Positions 50,088 to 59,212 of a stretch of 64,000 nt of DNA are shown here, piece after piece. Source of the stretch: Paracerasibacillus soli (GTDB taxonomy: Bacteria > Bacillota > Bacilli > Bacillales > Amphibacillaceae); the NCBI RefSeq assembly GCF_034006335.1, contig NZ_JAWDIQ010000002.1; one strand, written 5' to 3'. The number at the start of each line of letters is the position of its first letter. Position 1 is the first letter of the stretch. The translations under genes and the position numbers were made by a program. The notes under the pieces were generated by a model. It was not told the DNA's origin. It made no database searches and saw only the letters and a list, made by a program, of their open reading frames with translations.

Positions 50088-50926
50088 TTATTTAAGAGAA
50101 CCCTCCGTAATACTAGAAATAAATAATTTATTAAACATCAAGAACACAATGACTAAAGGAATTGTTGCCCAGAATACCCCAGATAACATCATTCCAAAGT
50201 CAACATTACTTGTTGTGTTCATGGAAGAGAGTGCTACCTGTATTGTATACATATCTGGGTCCTAAGAACAGTAAATTGCCATAAAAATTCTCCCCAAGTT
50301 GCTGTGAATACGATAATCCCTAGGGTTGCGAAAGCCGGCAATATAATGGGTAATACGACACTTCGGAAAATACGAAAGTTTGAACATCCATCTAGCTTTG
50401 CAGCTTCGATTAATTCATCTGGAACAGATTGCGTAATATATTGTCTCATTAGAAAAATGCCTAACGGATTCAAGAAGAAAATAATCATTGCACCAAATAA
50501 TGTATCCAACAATCCAAACTTAGCTACTAAATAGTATTGTGGTATTAATCCAAGCTGTGGAGGTATAATCATCGTCAACAAAATAGAAACAAACAGTATA
50601 TTCTTCCCTGGAAATTTAAATTTTGCGAAGGCAAATCCAGCGAGAGAACTGATTAACAACACAACAATCGTCACAACTAAACAGACAATCAACGTATTGT
50701 ACATCGCTCCAAAGAATGGTATTTTATCTAACACATTCTGAAAGTTTTCAATTAATCGATCCCCTGGAGTCAACGTTGGTGGTATCGAATTATACGCTGC
50801 ACTAGGCCTCGTTGCCATTACAAACATCCAATAGAAAGGGAATATAGAAAGAAATGCTGCAACAATCAAAAACAAATACATGAAAAACCGACCAAACTTA
50901 AAGCGCCTTTTTCCATGTGTACTCAT
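50088..50926 (-). CDS. Sugar ABC transporter permease, MalG type (frameshift near the end)
   Basis: About 279 residues, six membrane helices. The first is FMYLFLIVAAFLSIFPFYWM. FFGAMYNTLIVCLVVTIVVL and GFAFAKFKFPGKNILFVSIL follow, then LIEAAKLDGCSNFRIFRSVV with the EAA loop. A base is missing near 50262 (LRTQ to DMYTIQVALSSMNTTSNVDF), after which the other frame gives the usual end LVIVFLMFNKLFISSITEGS with TAA at 50088. It pairs with the permease just upstream, whose frame overlaps its start by 29 bases. The carbohydrate-uptake family 1 assignment rests on the gene set; substrate probably a beta-glucoside or oligosaccharide. Confidence 0.87.
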
Positions 50927-51851
50927 GATTTATTCCCCTTTCTCTTTTTCCTATTCCAGATGAAAGATATGTGTTAATGGCTGATGCAACAACAATAATC
51001 AATAATAAGATAACTGCTGTAGCAGACCCTGTTCCAAAAGATTGTAAACTAAATGCATCCCTATATAAATACATCACAACAGTCATAGCCTCTGTTCTAC
51101 TAAATGCCTGGGCACCTAAGAAGACTGTCGGTTCAGTAAATAATTGCAATGCTCCTACAGTTGAAAAGAATACAGTAAGAACAATGAATGGCTTTAATAG
51201 TGGCATGGTAATATATCGTAACTGTTGAATAATGTTCGCACCGTCGATTTTAGCAGCCTCATACAATTCTTTTGGTATACCTTGCAATCCCGCTAAATAG
51301 ATGATCGTGTTGTATCCAATCCATCGCCAAAAGACCATGATAGAAATTGCTATTTTTGCACCCCATTCACTTGTCTTCCAAGCTACAGTGTCCATACCAA
51401 AGAATTGTAAAGTGTAGTTTGCCAAAGCTGTGTCATTACTACTGAAAAACACCCCAAAGACTAGTGCTACAGCTACCATAGATGTAATGTAAGGTAAAAA
51501 TATCATGGCACGGAACATATTTTTAAACTTTAAAAACGCCTGGTTTAGAATAAACGCCAAAATAATACCAAAAATTATCTGTGGTGCTGTACCCATCAGC
51601 CCCATAACTATTGTATTGTATAACGCTTTCCAAAACGTGGGATCGTGTAACACCGTATGAAAGTTTTGCAGACCAACAAAATTCATATCTCCTAAACCAT
51701 TCCATTTTTGAAAAGCTAAATAGATACTGAAGATTGCTGGGTAGAGACCAATAATCGCAAATATAATAAAGAAGGGCGAAATATACAAATACGCGCTTAT
51801 CTTATCTTTCGTTTCTTCTGAGCGGTATTTCATTTTACGCTTATAAAACAT
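50898..51851 (-). CDS. Sugar ABC transporter permease, MalF type
   Basis: About 317 residues. I take ATG 51851 (MFYKRKMKYRSEETKDK), behind GGGAGGAGA, over the longer open frame to 51911. Membrane helices: YISPFFIIFAIIGLYPAIFS, NTIVMGLMGTAPQIIFGIIL, AMIFLPYITSMVAVALVFGV and others. The EAA loop is PKELYEAAKIDGANIIQQLR. The end (INHEYTWKKAL) overlaps the next gene by 29 bases, which is more than usual; a small frame error near the end is possible. It forms the transport channel with the MalG-type partner. Confidence 0.88.
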   Translation of the reverse strand: MFYKRKMKYRSEETKDKISAYLYISPFFIIFAIIGLYPAIFSIYLAFQKWNGLGDMNFVGLQNFHTVLHDPTFWKALYNTIVMGLMGTAPQIIFGIILAFILNQAFLKFKNMFRAMIFLPYITSMVAVALVFGVFFSSNDTALANYTLQFFGMDTVAWKTSEWGAKIAISIMVFWRWIGYNTIIYLAGLQGIPKELYEAAKIDGANIIQQLRYITMPLLKPFIVLTVFFSTVGALQLFTEPTVFLGAQAFSRTEAMTVVMYLYRDAFSLQSFGTGSATAVILLLIIVVASAINTYLSSGIGKRERGINHEYTWKKAL

Positions 51852-51967
51852 TGCCTCTCCTCCCTTTCCTGTAAATGACCATTGGTGTGATAGGAGAGAC
51901 CACCACACCAATGGAATATATAATCCCTAATATCAATAAAATGGTCTCTAGTTTACTTACAGCTAAA

Positions 51968-53250
51968 TTATCTGCTGATTAAATCCTTAATCCTTTCTAC
52001 TGCGGCATCCCACTCTTTCTGGGTCTGCACCTTGTTGCTGTACATTCTTCATTGCATTAAGTATTTCATCATTTGCAGGTTTGTACTTCGTTCCTTTAAA
52101 AATAAAACTGATATCTTGAGCTGCATTCGCAAAATATTGTGCAGTACTCTGACCTCCGAAGAATTCATCTTCTATATTCTGGAATTCCTCCATATCATAA
52201 ACAACTGGTGATGACGGGAACAGACCTGCATCACTTTTAAATGATTTTAATTGGTTTTCAGGTGAAACCAACCACTCAACAAATTCATATGCTTCTTTTG
52301 CATACTTTGTTTCACTAGGAATAGCAATATAAGAACCCCCCAGTTACCCGCAAATTCCGTTGGTAATGTTGCAATACGGAATTTTCCGGATGCATCTGGT
52401 GCATTGTCTAACATCCATCCTTTCAACCATGCCGCACCTAATTCCGCAGTGAAATCACCATTATTCACAGCATTCCCCCACTTTGGAGTCCACATTTCAT
52501 AATCACCGATAATACCGCGTTCATTAAGCTCAACTGCTAAATCATAGGCCTTTCTAACCGCATTACCTTCGTTCTCAATTAATAGGTTACCATCTTCATC
52601 GAAAAAGCTTTCTTCAGCTCCATCAATAATCGCACGGTATGCCATTTCCATACTATCTAATAACGGCTTACCTGTTTTCTCTTTGATTTGCTCACCGACT
52701 TTGATGAAATCCTCTTTTGATTGAATTAGCTTTTCAACATCATCTGGTTCTGTTGGCAAGCCAGCCTCTTCAAACAGGTCCGTACGATAAAACATTGCCT
52801 TCGGACCAATGTCTGTCGGTAAACCAAATAGAAAATCTCCGTCTGAGTTTTCTCCAATTTTCCATTTCCAATCTAAATATTGATTTTGAATTTCTTTAGC
52901 ACCTAGATCATATAGGTTTTCAAATCTATCTTTTGCTTCTTTAAATCTATCTAACTGGTCAATCTCCAACATCGCTACATCAGGAGCTCCACTTCCAGCA
53001 GACAACGACGTAAACAAACTATTATGATGATCATCTGTCTCAGATACCTTCACTTTAACTTTTACACCGGGATGTTCTTCTTCATATTCCTTAGCTAATT
53101 CCTCATAATTTGTAGCACCAAACACCCAAAAATTTAATGTTACCTCTCCATCTTTACCGCAGAAGCACCACCTTTATCACTACAGGCCGCAAGTGAGAAA
53201 GCAAGTATCAACATCATACCAACCATTAAAAATAATTTACTTTTCTTCAT
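51968..53250 (-). CDS. Sugar-binding lipoprotein of the ABC importer (three frameshifts)
   Basis: About 427 residues. MKKSKLFLMVGMMLILAF then the lipobox LAAC is read from ATG 53250, behind AGGAGG. A shift near 53157 leads into VTLNFWVFGATNYEELAKEY, the family-1 binding fold (ELGAAWLKGWMLDNAPDASG, YEFVEWLVSPENQLKSFKSD). Further shifts lie near 52335 or 52260 and near 51995; repair of the last gives the end EWDAAVERIKDLISR with TAA at 51968. It is the first gene of the operon that continues with two permeases, LacI, ROK kinase and GH1. Two LacI-type palindromes lie 155-290 bases upstream. Confidence 0.87.
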
Positions 53251-53404
53251 TAAGAATTACCTCCTAAGTGTGATATATTCCAAATAAGTAAAGAAATCAA
53301 TATCTAAATGCTACACTCACACCTCCCTAGATTGGCAGTATGCTACCTTGTAAGATTACTAATGCTAACTTCTGTCTCCTAAATATAATATGATTTGCAA
53401 GCAG
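53251..53404. other. Leader of the sugar ABC operon
   Basis: About 150 AT-rich bases. TATATT near 53385 on the minus strand could be a -10 box, with the operator just upstream. No gene is seen. Confidence 0.35.
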
Positions 53405-53418
53405 GGAAATCGGTTTCC
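53405..53418. promoter_or_regulatory. LacI-type operator 1
   Basis: GGAAATCGGTTTCC, a near-perfect palindrome of the LacI family, with a half-site GGAAACCG some 30 bases to its right (near 53450). Confidence 0.7.
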
Positions 53419-53530
53419 TATTTAGCCGCAGTAGAGCGGTGCGCCAATAAGGAAACCGCTTACTTTTCATCATTATAAAGCTTAAGAAACAAAAAGGCAA
53501 CACAAAATTCCGAAAAATCCATCAGTCCAT

Positions 53531-53543
53531 GGAAATCGGTTTC
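53531..53543. promoter_or_regulatory. LacI-type operator 2
   Basis: GGAAATCGGTTTC, 126 bases (12 helical turns) from operator 1, spaced so that repression by looping is conceivable. Confidence 0.65.
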
Positions 53544-53573
53544 TCTATGGATGCTTTAAACAAACATAATGGT

Positions 53574-53764
53574 TGTTCATTACTTCACTTTTATCGTTTT
53601 TCCTGGACTTTTATTTCCTGCTTTGTCTAACGCGATAACTTTAATTGCGATAAAGCAAATCGATGAAACATGAGAACCGTCCCCACGAGTCACAACAGCA
53701 AATCAACTTTTTATATTGTGATACAGCAAATTCGATGAAACACGAGAACCGTCCCCATGTTTCA
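53574..53764 (-). repeat. REP-like doublet with attached Ig-domain gene tail, copy B
   Basis: 53574-53672 repeats 46171-46269 with about five changes, and the minus-strand codons read LDKAGNKSPGKTIKVK then TAA. A REP-like core with altered half (CACGAGTCAC) begins at 53664 and a full copy spans 53735-53764, joined by CAGCAAATCAACTTTTTATA and similar sequence. Confidence 0.85.
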
Positions 53765-53965
53765 CCTGTGTTTCATTTCTTTCCGAATTTTTTATGAACG
53801 ATGGGGTTTTGTCTAATAATGCGCTTTCATATTTATTATAATGGTGGTAGGGTGAATTAACTTTGGATGCTATGGTTACCATGATGTAACTTAATAGATT
53901 GGATTTAGATATGATATGGAACTAATTGATTAAAAATGTCCTAGACAAAGAAAGGTTGACGACTC

Positions 53966-54850
53966 ATGGAGCTTCGCCAATTAAGATATTTTATTACCAT
54001 TGCTAATACAAAAAATTATTCAACAGCTGCAAAAAGCCTCTTTGTTACGCAGCCCACCTTAAGCTGGAATATACAAAAATTAGAGGAAGAGTTAAACACC
54101 CAGTTATTCCTTCAAACTGATCAGGGGTTAAAGTTAACGAAGCCTGGGGAACTACTTTATGACGAAGGTCAAAATATCATTACCAGCATGGATAATGTCG
54201 TGGATCAAATTAAACAAATGAATAAACAAGGCAATAAAATGTTGAAAGTAGGTATCACTGTTCTATTTGCGATTCAATATATGGAACAAATTATTAAATT
54301 CACATCCGTTCACCCAAATGTAGAGCTAACCTTTATCCAAAGAGGGTCAGTTGATTTACAAAGAAAACTTGCTCATAAAGAAATAGATATTGGATTAGTT
54401 TCATTTCCAATTTACGAACCAAATATTATCATTGAAAGTTTAAATACATCACACCCAGACTACTCTGTTGATGTTGTATTACCATTTGATCATCCATTAG
54501 CAAAAAATAAATCTATTAAAATTTCTGACTTAAAAGAACACCCGATTTGCGCTTTTTCAACAAACTATGTTCTTGGAAAAGTTATTCGTGAACGGTGTCA
54601 AGAAAATGGATTTGAACCAAATATTATATTTACAAACGATAATTGGGAAGTTTTATTACACAATACGCTTTTAACTAATGGGATGACACTCATGCCTCGC
54701 GCATTCAAACGACTAAGTAATTTCATTAACTTGAAATGGATTCCATTCGATGATAAAGCAAATGATTTTCAAATCGGTATTGCTAGGAGAAAAAATGAAC
54801 ATTTAAGTGATTCAGCCGTTCAATTTATAAATTATATGAAACAAAATTAA
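53966..54850 (+). CDS. LysR-family transcriptional regulator
   Basis: 294 residues, intact. The winged helix-turn-helix is at the start (MELRQLRYFITIANTKNYST, AAKSLFVTQPTLSWNIQKLE). The effector domain follows (MLKVGITVLFAIQYMEQIIK, VELTFIQRGSVDLQRKLAHK, DIGLVSFPIYEP, VVLPFDHPLAKNKSIKISDL). The ATG has AAAGG 10-14 bases upstream. It converges with the panE-like gene over a shared terminator. LysR proteins often act on neighbours; the panE/buk/ptb or sugar genes are candidates, but no T-N11-A site could be assigned with confidence. Confidence 0.9.
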   Translation: MELRQLRYFITIANTKNYSTAAKSLFVTQPTLSWNIQKLEEELNTQLFLQTDQGLKLTKPGELLYDEGQNIITSMDNVVDQIKQMNKQGNKMLKVGITVLFAIQYMEQIIKFTSVHPNVELTFIQRGSVDLQRKLAHKEIDIGLVSFPIYEPNIIIESLNTSHPDYSVDVVLPFDHPLAKNKSIKISDLKEHPICAFSTNYVLGKVIRERCQENGFEPNIIFTNDNWEVLLHNTLLTNGMTLMPRAFKRLSNFINLKWIPFDDKANDFQIGIARRKNEHLSDSAVQFINYMKQN

Positions 54851-54903
54851 CGCGTTTACACGTAAAGTACTTTATTCTTTACGATTTAAAAATAATCAAT
54901 CTA

Positions 54904-54967
54904 AAAAACCTAAGACTCCTTAAAATGTCCTTTCCATCAGGTACATTGCTAGGAATCTTAGGTTTTT
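54904..54967. terminator. Bidirectional terminator between LysR and panE-like genes
   Basis: AAAAACCTAAGACTCCT and AGGAATCTTAGGTTTTT form a 17-bp stem with one mismatch, with T runs at both ends. Confidence 0.9.
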
Positions 54968-55898
54968 ATTTTAATGTACAGATAATTTCTTCTTTAGCAT
55001 GGATTAACTGTGTTATGAGACGATTATAAGGTGCATCAAATCCAAATCCTTCCGACATGCGGGCAACAGCACCATTTAAAAAGTCAACTTCTGTTGGACG
55101 ATGATTTTGCATCAGATCTTGATGCATAGATGGATGGTGACTCCCCACTTTCCTTGCTGATTCTAAAATATATTGCACCATCTCATCTTCATCTAGTAAT
55201 GTATCCTTTTCTTTTGCAACTTTTACAAATTCCCTCACAATGTGGCGGATAACCGTTTCAGCCTGGGCAGTTGCTTCAAATTCAGCCAAATTACAGTCAA
55301 GTAAAGCACAAGTTGCATTCATTGCACCATTTACACATGCTTTTCTCCAATTGAGAATTTTACATCTGTACTATAATTCGTATTGATGCCGGCTTCATTC
55401 ATTACTTGGACAATATTGCGTGCAATTTTTTCTTGTTCTTCACCGTGCACAAAGTTTTGAATTTCAGTTAATCCTGCTCCAGAAAGCTACATGTCCAGGG
55501 CCTGCTAAACCAGATGTCAATATCGTTACACCCATGAAAATATTTTCAAGCGGTAGATAGTTTTTTAACACATCTTCATGGCCAATACCATTTAATAAAC
55601 TAATTACACTTGTATGTGGGCCCAAGATAGGTTGAATATCTTCTAACATTTCACCAAGACCCATCGATTTTGTAAACATGAAAACAATATCTACTTGATC
55701 GCGTACTTCATTTGGGTAATAAATGGGAATCTGAACAACATGTTTGTCTTCACCATCTTCCACAATTAACCCTTTGGTACGAACGTTATTGATATGTTCT
55801 TTCCATTTATCAATTAAAATAACATCGTTTCCCGCTTGATGAAGCATGTAACCAAAACGGCTCCCTAATGCTCCAGATCCTGCAATAGCAATTTTCAT
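54966..55898 (-). CDS. 2-dehydropantoate 2-reductase (ApbA/PanE) family (frameshifts)
   Basis: About 310 residues. KIAIAGSGALGSRFGYMLHQ is the Rossmann NADPH site, and IVFMFTKSMGLGEMLEDIQP and VISLLNGIGHEDVL continue the N-domain. The frame breaks near 55475 after GLAGPGHVA and resumes as GAGLTEIQNFVHGEEQEK through FSIWRKACVNGAMNATCALL, where the catalytic lysine region (KACVN) and the helical C-domain follow. ATG 55898 sits behind AAGGTGA. PanE reduces ketopantoate in pantothenate/CoA synthesis, but the family includes other 2-keto-acid reductases. Being downstream of ptb and buk, it may belong to branched acid metabolism. Its stop lies inside the terminator. Confidence 0.82.
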
Positions 55899-55925
55899 TA
55901 TCTTCACCTTCAATTATTCAATTTA

Positions 55926-57024
55926 CTATGCATTTACCATTGTTTCTTTACGATAGCCTTGAAATTTCTGCGCTTCTTCTTCTCCACGTAATACACGTCT
56001 CGCACCTTTAGCAAGTGCTAACAATTCCGCTTCGCCTGGCACGAAATAGACAGGTGCAAGGAAGGAAGTTCTTTCTTTTACTAAATCAGTTATCATTTTA
56101 GAATGGGCGAGTCCTCCAGTTAAAATAATACCGTCGACTTCCCCATATAAAACTGTAGCTAATTCACCGATTGTTTTCGCGATTTGATATGCCATCGCTT
56201 CTAAAACAAGTCTCGCTTTTTCATCTCCATTATTTGCCCTTTCTTCCACAATCCGCGCATCATTCGTACCAAAATAGGAAACAAGTCCAGCACGTTTACG
56301 CACGAGGTCAGTCATTTCTTTTTGCGTATATTCGTAACACATTGGAATCACTTCCTTAATTGGAAGTCCCCCTGATCGTTCCGTAGAAAATAGGCCTTCA
56401 TCATCAGAAATCAAATCAATCATTCTTCCATATTTATGAACACTGGCAGAGCTTCCCCACCAATATGTGCGACAATTAAGTTACTCTCCTCATATGGCTT
56501 TTTTAATTCCTCTTCAGCTATTTGCATACATACCGCACGCATGTTTAATACGTGACCGATACTTTTACGTTCGATTTCAGCTACACAGAAATACGTGCAA
56601 TATCATCCATTTGATCGACTGTTACTGGATCATAAATATAAGCTTCACAATTTGTCGCACCAAATTTTTCAGCAATCCCTCTAGCTAAGCTTGCACCTAA
56701 GTTAGAAGCATGTTCCAAGACCGGATGATATGTTAAACAATCAATAATTGCATCGTCAACAACATATGCCCCGGCATTAACTGGCGGAAGTAAACCACCA
56801 CGCCCTACAGCCGCATCTAAAGAACCTTTTGACATATGATTGCTTTCTAACCAATCGACAATATCTTTAAAACGAAAATCATATTGTTCCATTATGGAGT
56901 CATATTTCGCAATTTCATCATACGCATACGTAAATTCTTTTTTAAAAATTAACGTATCATTTTCAAAATAGCCTATTTTAGTTGATGTAGCGCCAGGGTT
57001 AATCGCAATCACACGATCCACCAT
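55926..57024 (-). CDS. buk: Butyrate kinase (two frameshifts)
   Basis: About 366 residues in three frame segments. The first, VDRVIAINPGATSTKIGYFE, is the acetate/butyrate kinase N-terminal signature; GRGGLLPPVNAGAYVVDDAI and HASNLGASLARGIAEKFG follow. An extra base near 56585 and a missing G near 56450 (IVAHIGGGSSASVHKYGRMI) connect to YTQKEMTDLVRKRAGLVSYF and VDGIILTGGLAHSKMITDLV. The enzyme phosphorylates butyrate or branched short-chain acids, working with phosphotransbutyrylase, encoded just upstream. The ptb-buk pair turns acyl-CoA to acid with ATP gain, or the reverse. The stop lies 27 bases before the panE-like gene. Confidence 0.9.
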
Positions 57025-57946
57025 TTAAAACTCTCCCTTCCCTACTTGTGCGTGACTAATTTGTAATGCTAATAAAAGAGAATATTTTTTCTCAGCAGCA
57101 GAAGAACTTCTGGATGTTAATACAATTGGCACTTGCGCCCCTAAGATGACACCTGCCATTGCTCCATTCGCGAGTAAAAGCATACTTTTTGATAACGTAT
57201 TTCCAGCCACAACATCTGACGCAATTAAAACATCAGCATCTCCTTGAATTCTTCCGGCATATCCCTTTTCACGCGCAATAGATGAATTGATAGCCAAATC
57301 TAAAGAGATTGGACCTTCTACAATACATGTTTCATCATCTTCAAAACGTCTTGTAAGTTCTGCCGCATCTGTTGATGTTTGTAGTTTTGGTTGCACGACT
57401 TCTGTTGCAGATAGAACAGCAAATTTTGGTTTTTCATAACCAAGTGATTGCATTACCTCTAGGGCATTTTGGATAATTGCTTCCTTTTGATCAACGTGGG
57501 GCGTTAATAACATCCCACCGTCTGTAACTCCAAGTAATTTCGAATAAGCCGGTACGTCAATTAGAGCTAAATGAGAAAGAACCGCCTTTTTTCTAATTCC
57601 AGTTTCACGATTAACGACCTGTTTCAATAATGTGCCTGTTTGAAGATTTCCTTTCATAATGAAATCAACTTTATGTTCCCTTACTAATTCCACACCCTTA
57701 AAGGCGGCCGCTTCATCTGAAGCAACATCGATAATATGATAATGAGCATCTTGTATATCCATTTCTTTTATTAATTGTTCTAAAGCTGATTGATCATCGA
57801 TAAGATATGGCATGACGATACCTTGATTTGCAAGTTCAAAAATTACTTTCCAACGAATGTGCGCTAGCTGCTTTTACGACAGCTACCTTTTTAGGCGCCT
57901 CTATTTTTGCTATTTGATGTTCTAATGCTTGGAAATCTCGTAACAT
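57025..57946 (-). CDS. ptb: Phosphate butyryltransferase (frameshift near the start)
   Basis: About 307 residues. The N-terminus MLRDFQALEHQIAKI is read from ATG 57946. One extra T near 57845 breaks it (KAASAHSL to KVIFELANQGIVMPYLI). The main frame carries VDFIMKGNLQTGTLLKQVVN, LLGVTDGGMLLTPHVDQKEA and VLIASDVVAGNTLSKSMLLL, all typical of phosphotransacetylase/butyrylase. It exchanges the CoA of butyryl- or isobutyryl-CoA for phosphate. The stop lies directly before the buk ATG, so the genes are translationally coupled. A PfoR-type membrane protein gene precedes it by 17 bases. Confidence 0.9.
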
Positions 57947-57963
57947 GCTGTAAAAGCCTCCTG

Positions 57964-59019
57964 TTATTCTACATTGAGTTTATAATCATCCGGTGAAATA
58001 ATTTTCCATACTCTCGTAAATAAGTAGTTAAAAAATATACCTAGCCCGATTGGTGCAATTACAAATACAAAAATCGTAATGAGTATATTTACAAAGGACC
58101 ATCCACCTGCTGCTAAGTTTAAGTGGTTAACTGGTCCTACAAGCCCACTAAATCCAAAGCCTGCACTCATTGGTGTTCCTTGTATTTTAAATATGGCAGC
58201 TAATACACCTAATACAGCCGCATTACAAATGATTGGTAACATAATTTTTGGCTTGGCAAATACGTTTGGCATCGACATTTTTGGAGAACCAATAAAATGA
58301 GCCAATGATGTACCGATAGAATTCACTCTCCAACCTGCTATTGCTAAACCAAATCCTGCAGCTACTACGCCTAAGTTTCCGGCACCTGATCCAATTCCAG
58401 CTAAAGAAACTGCTAAGGCAATTCCTACTGTTGTAATCGGCGTTGTAATAAGAATTGAGAAAAGAATTGCGATTAAAATACTCATTAAAATAGGTTGTAA
58501 TGTAAGCAACTGCGAAACAAAATGACCGATAATTGTTGTAATATAGCCAACATAAGGTAATAGCGCATAACCTATACCACCGCCAACAACTAATAAGATT
58601 GGGGGGATTAAAATAATACTGTAGCTTTTTAGACGACTTCCTAGTAATAAAATAATTCCTGCTCCAATGGCTCCGGTAAATACCATGTTAATGACGTCAC
58701 CCGTTCCCGCCATCGTAAGTGCATCGCCTGAAAAACTAACCGCTCCGCCACCTACTAAAACAGCTAGTCCAAGTGACCCCGACTGAATCGGTGTAAACTT
58801 AAACTGGTAACCAATCAATACACCCACAACAAGACCTAAAACGGAATTTGCCATTGACGTAACATCTAAAACAAATTGACCTTGTGGAAAAATCGGCAAT
58901 AAAGCTTTAAATAATTCACCTAATAACGCACCAGGGATCAAAGCCAAAACTGTCCCAATTGCTATCCCATTTAATACATTCATCGAAAACTTTTTAGCTG
59001 TCATTTTTTCTGTTTCCAT
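57964..59019 (-). CDS. EIIC-like membrane protein of the PTS_EIIC_2/PfoR family
   Basis: 351 residues, intact, with about nine or ten membrane helices and many small residues (SGSLGLAVLVGGGAVSFSGD, GAIGAGIILLLGSRLKSYSI, LITTPITTVGIALAVSLAGI). The conserved GIGSGAGNLGVVAAGFGLAI and NSIGTSLAHFIGSPKMSMPN segments point to the EIIC type 2 family, which includes the regulator PfoR of Clostridium. No EIIA or EIIB domain is attached and none is encoded nearby, so phosphorylating sugar uptake is doubtful. Substrate may be a small acid or CoA precursor, given the panE-like, buk and ptb genes behind it. GAGGAG precedes ATG 59019 by eight bases. A terminator separates it from the PDH operon. Confidence 0.85.
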   Translation of the reverse strand: METEKMTAKKFSMNVLNGIAIGTVLALIPGALLGELFKALLPIFPQGQFVLDVTSMANSVLGLVVGVLIGYQFKFTPIQSGSLGLAVLVGGGAVSFSGDALTMAGTGDVINMVFTGAIGAGIILLLGSRLKSYSIILIPPILLVVGGGIGYALLPYVGYITTIIGHFVSQLLTLQPILMSILIAILFSILITTPITTVGIALAVSLAGIGSGAGNLGVVAAGFGLAIAGWRVNSIGTSLAHFIGSPKMSMPNVFAKPKIMLPIICNAAVLGVLAAIFKIQGTPMSAGFGFSGLVGPVNHLNLAAGGWSFVNILITIFVFVIAPIGLGIFFNYLFTRVWKIISPDDYKLNVE

Positions 59020-59136
59020 AAAAATTCTCCTCGTTAATTTTATAGTTATGACCCTACTTGCTCATAATTTCACAATAAAGCGGATCACACTTTTAAAAAA
59101 CCTAACTAGATTAAATCGAAACTAAATAAATGAATA

Positions 59137-59190
59137 GAAGGGCTTTATCCAAATATATATATTGTCATATTCATTTGATAAAGCCCTATT
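59137..59190 (-). terminator. Terminator after the E3 gene
   Basis: AGGGCTTTATCAAATGAATA on the minus strand pairs with TATTTGGATAAAGCCCT; CTATTCATTTATTT follows. It ends the pyruvate dehydrogenase-type operon, so the EIIC gene must have its own promoter in the 117 bases to its right. Confidence 0.85.
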
Positions 59191-59212
59191 TTTTAAGACA
59201 ACTAGTTAAAAC

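Noticed and set aside
3251..53764. REP-like elements as ordinary rho-independent terminators
   Set aside because: The inverted ends are only 9 bp with a long GC core between and no T run. Proper terminators exist separately beside some copies (3288 and 29543).
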